Source: Hirundichthys speculiger
Lineage: Eukaryota; Chordata; Actinopteri; Beloniformes; Exocoetidae
Assembly (NCBI GenBank): GCA_018398805.1
Contig: JAGFBZ010002542.1
Coordinates: 310,001-374,000, forward strand
Length of the DNA stretch: 64,000 nt
Reading direction: 5' to 3'
The notes under the pieces were generated by a model that ran no database searches, was not told the DNA's origin, and was given only the letters and a program-made list of their open reading frames with translations. Position 1 is the stretch's first letter, and the number at the start of each line of letters is the position of its first letter. Positions 33,583 to 44,452 of the stretch are shown piece by piece. The position numbers and the translations under genes were made by a program.

Positions 33583-33599
33583 CAGCAATTTTTGCTGCA

Positions 33600-34680
33600 C
33601 ACTTCAGTTTTCTGAGGGATGCAAAGACACAGAGTTTTTTCTGATGGCTTGAAAAGATTTGAACTTAATTGATGATTAGACATAACTGATTCTTAGATTC
33701 AACACTATAAATGAATGAAATGTAAGTTTCAGATTATACTTTGTTCTTTTTGTGAACAAATATGTGGCTCCAGATTCATGAGTGTGGCTGGTTATCTGAC
33801 GCCAATGCCACCCTTTTTACACGCTCATATTCAGTGAGAAAAACTAACATGACTAGATAATAAGTGCTACGAAGACAACATTATCAGTTTTGAAACACAC
33901 AGCTGAATACTCCACAGCAAACTTCTATATTTATAGAGAACACACTGGCAGATGATCAACTAAACAGTTTGACTATCAGCATTTAATTGCTATGGAACTA
34001 ATAAGGGTATACCTGTGTGTTTTTTTTACATACTGCTTCTGTATTTTGCCTTAGTTTGTGTAAAACAAATAATCACAGTGTCATGTGTCATGTGAAAGTC
34101 TGAGGTTGCATTTACCAAATTTTAAAACATGGAAAAGTAAAATAAAATAGTTTTTGTTTACATGCATGTACATCCTGTCTTTAGCTTAAGTGTGCTAAAA
34201 TTCTGTTTGTTCTAGATGCAAATACCCTGCTGAAATCAAAAGCATGCCCGCACACCAGTTTCTACCAAAAATCATAATTATTACAACAGCGGACAGAAAA
34301 AGTGAATGACAATGCTCATCTTGTTGCAATGCAATGTTCTACTGGATTCTGGCAATCACATAGACATTACATTGAAACTTTCCAGTATTATGCTGTTTGC
34401 ATATATGGGACTCAGACATTTGGGAAACAGGTGCATATCTTTTTTTTTTACACTATGCACATAAATTCTTGCTTGAGATACAAACAGAAAAGAAAAATCC
34501 TGAGATAAAAAGGGAGAAGAAATCCTTTGAACGCAGTAGGATAACTTTAACGATGGATGCACATTCACAAAAGACTACTAATTTGGCATCACTTCAACCT
34601 CCATCTTAACTTCAGCCAACTATAGAAGCCTGACATTTCTGAGAGGCTTCTCAAGTATTCATAGCCAAACAGCAAACTCT
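33600..34680. other. pth2r intron, nothing recognised
   Basis: AT-rich intron with no coding signal and no repeat family that I can name. Confidence 0.5.
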
Positions 34681-34683
34681 TAC

Positions 34684-34750
34684 CCCAATTGCTGTCAGGA
34701 TGGGCACCTGGTAGATCCATTTAATGTTACCGGCGCTTAACTCCCAGCAT
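34684..34750 (-). CDS. pth2r: pth2r exon: second extracellular loop and start of TM5
   Basis: It encodes (R)CWELSAGNIKWIYQVPILTA then IG. The Cys of 'RCWE' is the ECL2 half of the conserved TM3-ECL2 disulfide; its partner is the Cys of IGCK in the TM3 exon. 'KWIYQ.PIL.AIG' is the conserved entry to TM5 and lines the hormone pocket. The acceptor is GTGCAG and the donor GGG|GTAAGA. 67 bp, completing a split Arg codon and ending in phase 0. Confidence 0.95.
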
Positions 34751-35343
34751 CTGCACAGCACACAAATACTGAATACAATTTGATACCAAATGAAATTCAT
34801 ATTAAATCATTTTTACATGCCATTTCATTTTAACTGCCCAAACTAAGCATTTTGTGACATAATTCACCTCTTTATTTTCAGAGATGTTCTAGTCAAGGGA
34901 CCTTTTCAAAAGCAAATGCAACACTTAACCCAAATACTTTCTCCCCAAAACAGTGGGAAAGATGTAATTCCATCAAATGCTGCTCGTACTCATCTCTTTG
35001 ATGACTGTCCTTCAAACGACTCAGTTTGAAGGACAGTTTGAACTTCATATTTTAACAACACTTTTTCAAAGTTTCCAGCTGCTGCTGCCTACTTTTAGTC
35101 ACATAGATGCGTTGCATATTAAATTACATTTATTTAAATGGACCTCACTGATGACTCAAATGTCACTACAGAACTGTCTCTTTTCATCGTCTCTTTTTGT
35201 ATCTCTTATCATGGTCATTTGCTTTAGACTGGTTGACCTATTTCAAAGATTTATAAACTTTTGAAATGTTGGAGTCTTTTATCATCTTTGATGATTACAT
35301 TTAAATAATAATGAAGATATAATAGTGTTACTTGCTGACTTAC

Positions 35344-35404
35344 CTTGCATCTGCTAGTGTTGCTCTCACAATTGCCCAGACTGCCACAAAAACAGCTGGA
35401 ACAC
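35344..35404 (-). CDS. pth2r: pth2r exon: second half of TM4
   Basis: A 61-bp exon encodes (G)VPAVFVAVWAIVRATLADA(R). It completes the Gly codon begun in the TM3 exon and ends with a split Arg codon. 'GWG.PA.FV..WA..R' is the TM4 signature of the family, with the conserved Trp and Pro. The acceptor is TTTCAG and the donor AG|GTAAGT. It is too short to appear as an open reading frame by itself; the splice phase makes it certain. Confidence 0.95.
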
Positions 35405-35623
35405 CTGAAACAGCACAAAATGCAGAAGTGAGATGTCATAGATATGTTTTTTTTTTCAAATTCAAGCTAACATTTTTCATTATTTTTCCTGCATATGAGA
35501 ATATGTAAATACAGATGTGATGGCATTCCAAGTTGATGGCTTTAGCAGAAAACAAATTAATGACATAGGTATTTACTTTATTTTGCTTAACTTCCTATAA
35601 CATATTGTCACTGTCATAGTCTT

Positions 35624-36135
35624 GTTTTCACACTTTTCTCATTGGCCCAGGGTTTTTTTTTTTTTTACTATTTATAGAGAATCTGGCCTATATTCAAAAT
35701 AAAACACCACAAGCGTTCAACTTAATGTTCAACATTATGTTAACCAGGGGGGGCCACAGGTAAACAGGTCATAAAGTCTCACAAGAGTTTTCAACCACAT
35801 ATGAGGAGAGGTTCATTTTAGAAGTCAAAAGCATGTTTTGTTTGACACCATCCATCTAAGGTTAATAAACAGAAAGGACGAGATATGGTGAGAAATATGC
35901 CTTAAAACCACAGATATCCACTTGGTTCTTATGTGGTCTTGAAACATTTGGGTAAACTCATGAATCAAACTGAAGAGGTAGTGCTTGGAAGGGCACTGAG
36001 AAGCTTCTGGTTGACTCTGTGGTTGCATTAAGCAAAACTGCAGCGTAACTGGACTACAGCACTTCCATCCCTGTTGGGAGCCAAGGGTGAATTGTTCTCA
36101 CACTTTTCTCATTTGCCCAGGGTTTTTTATTATTT
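35624..36135. repeat. direct repeat of about 30 bp, 470 bp apart
   Basis: 'cacacttttctcattggccc' followed by 'agggttttt' occurs at about 35630 and, with one change, at about 36101. Both copies are followed by T/A-rich sequence and 'ctatttat' or 'attatttat'. They may be the edges of an old insertion or of a local duplication. The DNA between them is not recognised. Confidence 0.55.
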
Positions 36136-36799
36136 ATAATGTTTTTGCTACTCCTGCCTCCCTGTCTGCTGCATTCAGTTCCAACTCCTTAGCACTCAAA
36201 ACAGGTATAGTGTTGATTAGATGTCCACTCTGCTTTCTATTCCATCAGACTCATTAATCCATCTTCTATATCGACTTTATCACATAGAAGGAACTGAGAC
36301 TACCCTAGCTGACAGATGTCAATCACATGATAACAGAGAGATACAGACTTGTATGCTCACACTCATACCTACCACCATCTGAGAATCTTCAAATTAACCT
36401 AAGATAAATCAACCTGACATTAATTAATTGACAAAAGGGTGAGCCTTTGTTGCTGATCGATTATAGAGCTTACTACTACTTCAGTGTGCTTTTGCTTACT
36501 ATGTATCACTGTGACCTCAAGTGATTCATTGCATACAATTGAAAATCTTTGCAGGAACTGAAGAAGCTTGTCTTGATATCTATTTGCTAAATCAATTCTG
36601 AATAAGTTAGTGTGTGTATAGGTATTCATGTCACAGGATCCTTAACAAGCTGTATTTGGTATGTGTGGTATTAGAGATGGAATTGCTGAATAAGAAATTA
36701 AACAATCCGGGAAACATAGTGCCTTTTCACTTTTTTAAGGAAATTATGTAAGACCCACAGATAGTGTGTGTGATCAGCTATGAGGGAATGAGGCCCCGA

Positions 36800-38256
36800 T
36801 CGTACACCTCCTGCTAGCCGGTACCCACTACCTGCAAATTACAGGTTTAGGAACCTCCGCTAACCGCTAATGCAATCTTCTGCTTCCCTAAAGCCGCTAC
36901 CCGCTATGCCGACTCCCTTACTCACATTGTAGGTGTGGCAATGGGTGTGTCTCTTGCGCTTTCCGCAAACTCGGTATCTTGCGATCGCGGGTTTTGGGTA
37001 GTGGGTTGCGGGTGTTCAGACTACCCGATCGCAAGTTACCGAGTTTGCGGAGAGCGCAACCTGCATGTTGGCGCGTAAATGAGCATGCCCAAATGGCATA
37101 AATGTGTGTCCACCTGGTCACATGTGGACGTGCACAAACGGCTCTACCTCTCAATTACGCATCACCGTATTACTTGTATACGTTTCTATTCTCTTGAGGC
37201 CAGAGGATGTCTGGTCAGCAGTTGTGGTGGATGTGGGAATAGTCACGGCCAGACATGTCAGTCTGTACAGCTGTGGCATGATCTCATTCAGATGTTTGCT
37301 GTGTAGGAAACTAGGAGATCTTTGGGACATTTCCCCTCAAAGTCCATCATGGCCTACATCACAGTCACTTCTGTTTTGGAACAGGTCAGATCATCAAATA
37401 GAGCTCCGTGGCTCTGATGTCAAGCTCGAAAGGTTGGATGCAGGAATTTATTTCCGATAAGTCTGAAACTGCTGGTGTTCGAGGAGGGACAGCAACATTA
37501 ATTGTTCGTTATCTTTAAATCGGTTCTGTAACTGGCAGATAAGGTTTTCTGAACACTTTTGTGGAGTTTCTTGTACTGTGCACATATCCCTTCGTGCACT
37601 GGCCCTCTCGGAGCCCCCGAGATGCGCTCAGTGGTAGAAAGTAGATGTCATCATACCTGTTTCTCTGGCTCAATAGTGTCACAAAACTCTTCCAACCCTG
37701 ACAGGCAGAAATGCTCATCCAATGATTCGTTCTGCAGTATTTTAAAAAGCACATCAGCTGCGCCAAGGTGCACAGCTGTCTCAGACTCCAAGCACCCCCC
37801 AGCACCCTCTGCTGAGAATATGTTCCCGTGGCTCTGCCTAGGCGTGTTTACCGGAAGGGCACCAACTATCTGGGACTTTCAGGTAGCCGATAGGGATTAT
37901 CTGTGTAAAAATATTTTATGTATATATCAGTGCAGAGGAAGAGGAGGAAGCTCTACAACAGAGTCCCAGATGAGCGGCACACAAGAGCTGCTCCGATCTG
38001 GATGAAAAGACACTCCATAGCGGTTTGCGGGTAGCGGGTAGCCGGTTGCGGTTAGCGCAAGGTAATGGCTACTGACGTACTGATTGGTTTAACAGATGGA
38101 ACACTCTAGCCACTGCCATGCATAATATAGCGGTTAGCGCAGGTAAGATAGCAGGTTTAGGGAGGTGGAAGATTGCGTTCTTTGCAGGGTAACGCCTTTC
38201 CCGCTACCTGCTATCCCTTAATAGCAGCTTTAGGAGATCTGGCGGAAGATAGGGCC
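36800..38256. mobile_element. TIR DNA transposon of uncertain superfamily
   Basis: The ends form an imperfect inverted repeat (AGGCCCCGATCGTACACC, versus AGGGCCCTATCTTCCGCC as complement). Inside both ends, many 'ccgctacccgctat' or 'gcgggtagcgggtag' words occur in opposite orientation, so the subterminal regions also pair. On the minus strand 37812 to about 37657 reads AEGAGGCLESETAVHLGAAD then 'VLFKILQNESLDEHFCLSG' and 'EEFCDTIEPEKQ', ending at a donor (CAG|GTATGA). That is probably a remnant exon of its protein. No clear target duplication, so the superfamily is left open. Confidence 0.6.
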
Positions 38257-38737
38257 CTGAGACTACATGCTGACATTAAATATGGCAGAATACATGTATA
38301 TTCTTATATCATTAACTCTACCTTGAAGGTAAATTTCCATTCCAAAGATCATTAACTGTTTCTTCCTATTCAGGGACAGGCGGACCTTCTGGAACCTACC
38401 CTAGCTTTCTCGAGCCAGAATCCAGGGTCCACTTAGACTACTTGGAAAGATTGCCAGTCTATCGGAGGATACACTTTTCTTATGAACATGACTGAGTAAA
38501 TAGTTGGAAAAAAAAAACATATTTTCCTTATACATTGCCAACAAAGTAATTTTTGCTGTTAGGATGCATCCCCTTTGACAGCAAATATAAAAAGCCAACA
38601 CACCCTTATGAAACTGCAGGTTATTAAAATATAAAGGCAGAAACAGAAACATTAATGTCAGAATTTTAATTTCTTTTGTATCAAAATCCAAGGAAAAATG
38701 AGATATTGAATAATTAGGGACATTTTAAGTAAGAAAG

Positions 38738-39800
38738 ACTTACAGCACCCTGACTGCATAAGTCTGCGCACCCTTTCATAATGGGGGATCAAATTGTCAG
38801 AGTTAACACATTCAAAATTAGGCGTGTAGGAAAATGGAATATGCCTGTCATCAATGAAAGTGATTCTGATTAAAACCAGCTAAAGTCAGCTATTGTATTC
38901 ATTTGAATGCTGAAAAAGCTATGGACAGCAAAGAGCTGCCAAAGAAACAGCAAGACTTGCTGAAATGTACCAATAAAGACAGGTAGAAGAGAATATTGAA
39001 AGCACTGGATGGACCATAGAACATAGTCAAAGCCATCATCAATAAGTGGAGAAAATGTGGCAACATAGGACAATGCAAAGACAACAACCATCCTCCAAAA
39101 TTGGCAGGATAAGGAGAGAACTTATCAGTAAGGCTACCAAGAAGCCTAAAGCAACACTGAAAGAAGTAAAAAGATTTCTGGCAGGTACTGGTCCCTTCTT
39201 GCATGCAACTCTCCCATATTCTGCACAAGTGGCTGTGGAGTAAGGTGACTAGATGAAAGCTGTTTTATACAAAAAAAAAAAAAAAAAATTCAGTCAACTC
39301 AAACCACTTGGGGAAATGTGTTATGATCTGACGAGGCAAAGGTTTAGGTTTTTGGGCTTAATTCTAATAGATACGTTTGGTGCAAAGCCAATACAGAGCA
39401 TCATCTAAGTTACACTATACCAACACCATAATGGGAGTAACATTATGCTTTGGGGCTGCCCCTGTCCAGGTGGTCCAGGGTCACTTCAGAAGATAGATGG
39501 GAAAATGAATCTCCAGATATTTTGGTGCAAAAAATGTCTGTCTTCTGTCAAAAAGCAAAAAAGAAGAGGAATTTCACATTCCAACCCAATGACGATCAAA
39601 AGCACACATCAAAGACATGGCTTCACAGCAGGAATATCAAAGTCCTGAAATGGCCTGGAATGGCCCAGTCAGAGGGCAGACTACAACCTAAAACCTATGG
39701 AATGGCCTAAAAACAGCCATATGCAGGAGATTCAACTGCATTGGAACTTTATTGCAAAGGGGTCTGGGTAATCTACAAATTGAATAATCTGCCATAAAAA
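38738..39800 (+). mobile_element. Tc1-like transposon, degenerate
   Basis: The left terminal region reads 'acttacagcaccctgactgc' and 'ataagtctgcgcacccttt'. Coding remnants include 'KPKATLKEVKRFLAGTG' (helix-turn-helix region), DNA for a 'DEAKV..F' block, 'cataatgggagtaacattat' (GVNIM motif) and 'ttggggctgcccctgtc'. The frame at 39046-39240 is open for 64 residues, but the rest is broken. Located in a pth2r intron upstream of the TM4 exon. Confidence 0.75.
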
Positions 39801-40341
39801 TGCTATAATACTGTATATTCTTTAAACTGCTCTGTCTTACTGTCTGTAAGTTCTTTGTCAGGAGAAAGAGACTTTTGTTTCATGTAGACAGGGCTAATGT
39901 TGACATTGTAGCATAATTTCAATTTCCAGCCAGTTTAGCTGCAGATCAGCTAAATCTATGCTTGCGCTACAGCCACTTTTAACTTAGAGTATACCTGCAG
40001 GTCAAACTCCAAAATGATGACATTGGGGTAGTTCTGTGTTAAATCACAGCTAAGATAGCGACATGCTAACCAACAGCCTCTGTTGGTTACCAGCCTCAGC
40101 CTCTCTATACAGGTTTTATAAAGATTTAGATTTTTCATTCTTGCTTCTCAGACTATTTGAGTCCTCCTACTTACCATCCCTGACAATTTGTCAGTACTAA
40201 GATGAGTTTAAATGGATTTTTTTTAAATGCTCTGCTTTCAGCACTGACTGCAAATAAAAATACAGTGGAGTGTCAAAGATCTTTTCAGTTGTGCTGCATT
40301 GTGTCATGAAAGACACATTAGAAATGCACTTTATTACTTAC

Positions 40342-40495
40342 CCCAGCCAATGAGTATGAAGCACCAGAGGTATATGGAATCAGACCGAAAGGCCATGAAG
40401 ATGAGACTGTGCAGATAAAGACCTTCCACCAGGATCCAGTAGTAGTTGGTGGCCAGAAAATAGATGAAGAGCAGCACCGTCACCTTGCATCCAAT
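40342..40495 (-). CDS. pth2r: pth2r exon: TM3, ICL2 and start of TM4
   Basis: It encodes [20 protein letters not shown], then [32 protein letters not shown]. The Cys of IGCK forms the family's conserved disulfide with ECL2. '[13 protein letters not shown]' is the class B TM3 signature, whose E-GLYLH takes part in the receptor's intramembrane polar network. The acceptor is TTATCAG and the donor TGGG|GTAAG. 154 bp, phase 0 in and phase 1 out. Confidence 0.97.
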
Positions 40496-40884
40496 CTGAT
40501 AAGAAAACAGTAACATTAATCACATCTTTTTTGTGGCATTAAGGTGTTCATTTCCTCAGTCTAGTGTTGATAAGGTTTTATTGTTTTGATCACTTTAATG
40601 TGCTCAATTCTTGATGCAAACTACTCCTAACCTCAAGTGTCAGTAAAAGAACAAACAACCAGATCTCTTTACATAATGTTTATTATGTCTACTCTGTATA
40701 ACATTTTCATAATAAAGGTTCAAAAATTTTGCAGTGACTACATTTCTCTTCTTAGTTCCTCACACATCGCTTATTATTTCTTGCCATAGAATGACAATTA
40801 TGAACAGCATCTTGACATTGATGCTTGATGTTTTGCTACATGTCCCCAATACAACAAGGGTCATGTAGAGCATTTTCATTTAGA

Positions 40885-41984
40885 TTAGATTGAATAAACC
40901 CTTATTAATCCCTTGGGAAACTTCCCTTCGAGAAATTAGGGTTCCAGCAGCGACAGCACAGTGGGGAAAAAAAAGAAAATGTACAACAACAATTGGATTA
41001 AAGTAAAATAGAAATAGATTAAAAACACACTAGAACAAAAACACAATTGTACAATGAGTATTAGATTTAAAAAACAAAACAAAACAACAACAACAACAAA
41101 CAAAAATTGCACACCCCACCCTGAGCTCAACAGTCCCATTCCTATTCCCATTCTCCACCCCTATTGTCACCTCCCTTCCCACATCTCCTGCTTTTCCCCA
41201 CCCTGAGCACAGAGTTGTACAGTTTAATTGCTCGAGGGACAAAGGAGCTTTGAGCTCTGCTGGTTCTGGTCAAGGATGAGCAACCTGTTGCTGATCCAGA
41301 GGATGACTGACATCTTTCATGATGGCAGATAGATCGTCCAGAGTCCTTTCCTCTACGACTGTTACCAGAGGGGTCAGCTTCAGACCAACCACAGAGCCCG
41401 CTTCCCTCATCAGTTTCGCCAGTCTGGAGGAGTCCTTTATGGATGTGCTGCCTCCAACACACCACAATGGAGAAGATGACGCTGGATATTACCGACTGAT
41501 AAAACATCCGCAGGACTTTTGTGTACATGTTAAACAACCATAGCCTCATCAGGAAGCAACGCCTGCACTGGCCTCTCTTACAGGTAGTCTGTGTTGTGGG
41601 ACCAGTCCATCTTGTTGTCCAGCCACAGCCCGAGGCACTTAAAGTTCCCAACCACCTCATTTCCCCCAATCAGAACAGGTTGCAGACGTGGCCTGGACTT
41701 CCCGAGTCCATGACCGGTTCCTTGGTCTTTGAGGTGTTTAGCTGCAGATGATTCCCTTGGCACCAGGAAGGAAAGTCTTCTACAAGACTCCTGTACTCCT
41801 GCTTATTCTCCTGCCTGATACATCCCATAATGCATATTTCTGGACATGACACTAGTCAGAGCTGTAGCAGAAGTCAGAGGTGTATAGGGCAAAGAGCAGA
41901 GGGGCCAACACTGTGCCCTGAGGTACGGCGGTGCTGCTGACCACAATGTCAAAATAATCACATTTATTGGCCTGTCCTTAAACT
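40885..41984 (-). pseudogene. Rex1-like LINE, 3' half
   Basis: On the minus strand, from 41984 down, the order is: end of the RT domain, then 'NHLQLNTSKTKE' (41745), 'QPVLIGGNEVVGNFKCLGLW' with 'LDNKMDWSHNTDYL' (41673-41578), 'LLRMFYQSV' and 'SSFVPRAIKLYNSVLRVG' near 41210. The 3' UTR ends 'cccaagggattaataaggg', a CR1/Rex1-type 3' end. Several frameshifts and stops. It abuts the DIRS element at about 41985. Confidence 0.85.
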
Positions 41985-43090
41985 CGGTGAAGTCCAAGGC
42001 TCGCCTCTCGGCGGAAAGGGTGAGAGCCTTTCAGGCTTGTCTTGCATGTAGGAGAGCGTGGCTGAAATTCAGACTGTGCCTATGATTGCTGGGCCTGATG
42101 GCATCAGCTCTGGTGGTGATCCCCCTCGGCCGCTTACATATGTGTCCTTTTCAGCGGTGGGTCGCGTCACTCAATATGAGCTGGACCCACCACGTCCACC
42201 GTCATGTACTGATCTCAGTTACGTATACCCTTGTCCTGAGCCAGTGGAGGAGTGCAACATTCCTCACCACCGGTGTTTCCATGGGAACTGTCCAAACATG
42301 GCGGGTATTCACCACAGACGCCTCGTTGACAGGATGGGGTGCCACGAACGAGGGCAGAATTATAAAGGGGTCATGGAGCTCACGGATGCAATCAGTTCAT
42401 AAATTGCTTGGAGCTCCTTTCAGTGTTGCTTGCACTGAAACATTTCCTGCCCTTCCTGGAAGGACAGCATGTTTTAGTCAGGACTGACAACACCAGTGTA
42501 GGGGTGTACATCAACAGACAAGGAGGGACTGCGCTCTCCTCATCTGCACACGCTGGCACACAGACTGATCATATGGAGCAGCTCGCGCCTGCTGTCACTG
42601 CGGGCCGTCCACGTCCCAGGTATAATGAACCAGGGGGCGGACCTGCTGCCAGGGGCAACCCTCGGTACAGGGAATGGAACTCCACGACGAGGTGGTGGCC
42701 CAAATATGGAACATTTACAGTCGAGCAGAGGTCGACCTTTTTGCGTCAGAGGAGAATGCTAGGTGTCAGATCTTCTATTCTCTGATCGATCAGAGTGCTC
42801 CACTGGGGTTCGATGCTCTGGCGCACGAAGGGCCACGCCTACTCCTAAACGCTTTCCCACCGCTGGAACTGATCATTCCCACCCTTGCCAGGGTTTGAGA
42901 GAGGGAACACTCTCATCCTCATAGCTCCCCGATGGCCCGGGAAACACTGGCTAGCAGAGATCGTTCAGATGCTGCACTGCCAACCGTGGCCCCTGCCTCT
43001 CCGCAGGGATCTCCTGTCGCAGGCGCGCGGGGAGATTTTCTATCCTCATCCGGAGCGCATGGCTCTGTGGGCCTGGCCCGTGCAGGACTC
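41985..43090 (+). pseudogene. DIRS RT/RNase H region
   Basis: It begins near 'SRLSAERVRAFQACLACRRA' and 'LLGLMASALVVIPLGRLHM' (RT thumb/connection). RNase H follows, with the first catalytic Asp in 'VFTTDASLTGWGATNEG' (about 42307), the Glu in 'LELLSVLLALKHFLPFLEG' and the third acidic residue in 'LVRTDNTSVGVYINRQGG'. After 42780 come 'GFDALAHEGPRLLLNAFPPL' and 'APRWPGKHWLAEIVQMLH', then 'LPLRRDLLSQARGEIFYPH' and 'PERMALWAWP'. Small indels shift the frame at least four times. Confidence 0.85.
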
Positions 43091-43094
43091 TCAC

Positions 43095-44443
43095 AAAACA
43101 TGTTTGCTTCTTCTTCCTGCTCTCGGCGAAGGCGGACGCATTTCTCTGAGCTCCCTTATCTATCTGTTCCTGCAGCTGCTTCTGTCTCGTCTGTGCTTCT
43201 GAAGCGTTTTTTCTGCAGAATATCCGAATCAACCATGGATTTAGTAAGCTGGTCTCTGAATGCAATTGATCAAATTTTTTCAACAACAAGACAAGGCAAA
43301 GGAGAGCCTTCGTGCCCGGGGGGTACGCACGCAGCGGGGTACGTGATGGACTCCTGGGGCAAATGGAAACTTCATTGTCTCGGCCCACTGCACGTGGAGG
43401 ATGTCGAAGACGCATTCATTTTTGGATTTATGATCACAGGATTTCTACTGATCGGCGCAGGTGGATTCTTGGTGTATCGGAAAATTAAACGCACGGAGGC
43501 TACAAATTCGGATTCGAGGAAAACTTTCACCCCGCCGGACGTGTGTGAGAAAGTTGACAACGTGATTAAAAGACTGGAAGACATGGATCGGAAATTGGGA
43601 GCGATTCAGAACTTGAATCAAACCCAAGGGATGATTCTGGACTTCTTTGGGCGAATGGACAACAATCTTGGAAGGATTCACGCGTTGATCAGGGAGAATG
43701 GCCAATAATTCGGAATATTGAAGTATTCCCACCAGAGAAATCCAGCAGAACTTCAAGGCTAGACGGAGAGTGTGTCTCAGCCTGCCCCAAACAATTCTTT
43801 TCTGTTTTGGCTCCCTGGAAGCGCAGCCTTCAAGGCCGCTCCCTTATCTATTCTCCTGGATGCTGTGTGGCTTGGACGCTTCTACTCCCCCCATTCCCCC
43901 CTCTGCACCTGGAGACCAGGATCTACATGACTGCACTCCCACTACACTGATCAACACGCACTCCCTCCCCCACTTCAACGTCTTCGCTGGCCCCCCCCTC
44001 CGCCCTGCGCACCTCCCCCTTCTCCCCCGTGTGGTGATGGACTGACTGCGCGATGCGCCCTGCGCGCGCACAGACTGTCAAAACTGGGTTATCCGTCATC
44101 ATGTTTCTATCAATGTCCTGTGTTAAGTTTGTACATGCTTAATTAAATGTGCTGAGGTGTTTTTTTTTTTCCCCTCTCACGACGTGTCCTTTTGACACGT
44201 AGTGGGAGATGTTCTTTTTTAACCTCCACCCCTCCTTCCCCAATGTTATCCTTTTCAATCTAAGTTAGCGCGGAGCGACACTAGTTGCTTAGCCTCAGTC
44301 ATCATCGACATCCATGTCCTAAATGTTGTTGTTGTTTTTTATATGTTTCTTGGATGATGTACTGGAATGCAATTTCGTTGTACTGGGACGCTGGTTCAAT
44401 GACAATAAATCCTCTTATTCCTTATTCCTTATTCCTTATTCCT
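43095..44443 (+). mobile_element. nested retroposon carrying a small ORF and an L2-like 3' tail
   Basis: DIRS coding sequence stops near 43090 ('ALWAWP') and resumes near 44453 with the recombinase. In between lie a 5' leader, an intact 157-aa frame (43235-43708), about 700 bp of non-coding DNA, then 'gcaatttcgttgtactggg', 'caatgacaataaat' with AATAAA at 44404-44409, and four TTATTCC units to about 44442. The tail is the kind seen at the 3' end of fish L2-type LINEs. No RT or endonuclease is present. The 5' boundary is approximate and no target duplication was found. Confidence 0.65.
43235..43708 (+). CDS. 157-aa single-pass membrane/coiled-coil protein, retroposon-borne
   Basis: An intact frame with a strong start context (AACCATGG) and stop TAA. 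Residues 1-60 are polar, with Cys27 and Cys48 and the words 'WSLNAIDQIFSTTRQGKG' and 'HVEDVEDA'. Residues 61-81 (FIFGFMITGFLLIGAGGFLV) form one clear transmembrane helix followed by YRKIKR, which suggests a cytosolic C-terminus. Residues 103-152 are amphipathic with heptad-like spacing ('VDNVIKRLEDMDRKLGAIQ', 'LDFFGRMDNNLGRIHALI'), so a coiled coil is likely. No signal peptide, enzyme motif or nucleic-acid-binding motif is visible. It is not part of DIRS, which it interrupts. The function is unknown; I do not recognise a named family. Being open while its surroundings are decayed suggests a young insertion. Confidence 0.6.
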   Translation: MDLVSWSLNAIDQIFSTTRQGKGEPSCPGGTHAAGYVMDSWGKWKLHCLGPLHVEDVEDAFIFGFMITGFLLIGAGGFLVYRKIKRTEATNSDSRKTFTPPDVCEKVDNVIKRLEDMDRKLGAIQNLNQTQGMILDFFGRMDNNLGRIHALIRENGQ

Positions 44444-44452
44444 TGCCACAGT

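Noticed and set aside
37559..38005. 148-codon plus-strand frame
   Set aside because: It lies within the TIR transposon, has no family features, and overlaps the more convincing minus-strand exon remnant.
38899..39228. 109-codon minus-strand frame with hydrophobic stretches
   Set aside because: Antisense to a recognisable Tc1 transposase remnant.
42951..43415. 154-codon minus-strand frame across the DIRS and the nested element
   Set aside because: It is antisense to two better supported coding regions and spans their junction, so it is a shadow.
43235..43708. A host gene for the membrane/coiled-coil protein
   Set aside because: It is intronless, lies inside a DIRS element and is followed by a retroposon tail, so a mobile origin is far more likely than a resident gene.
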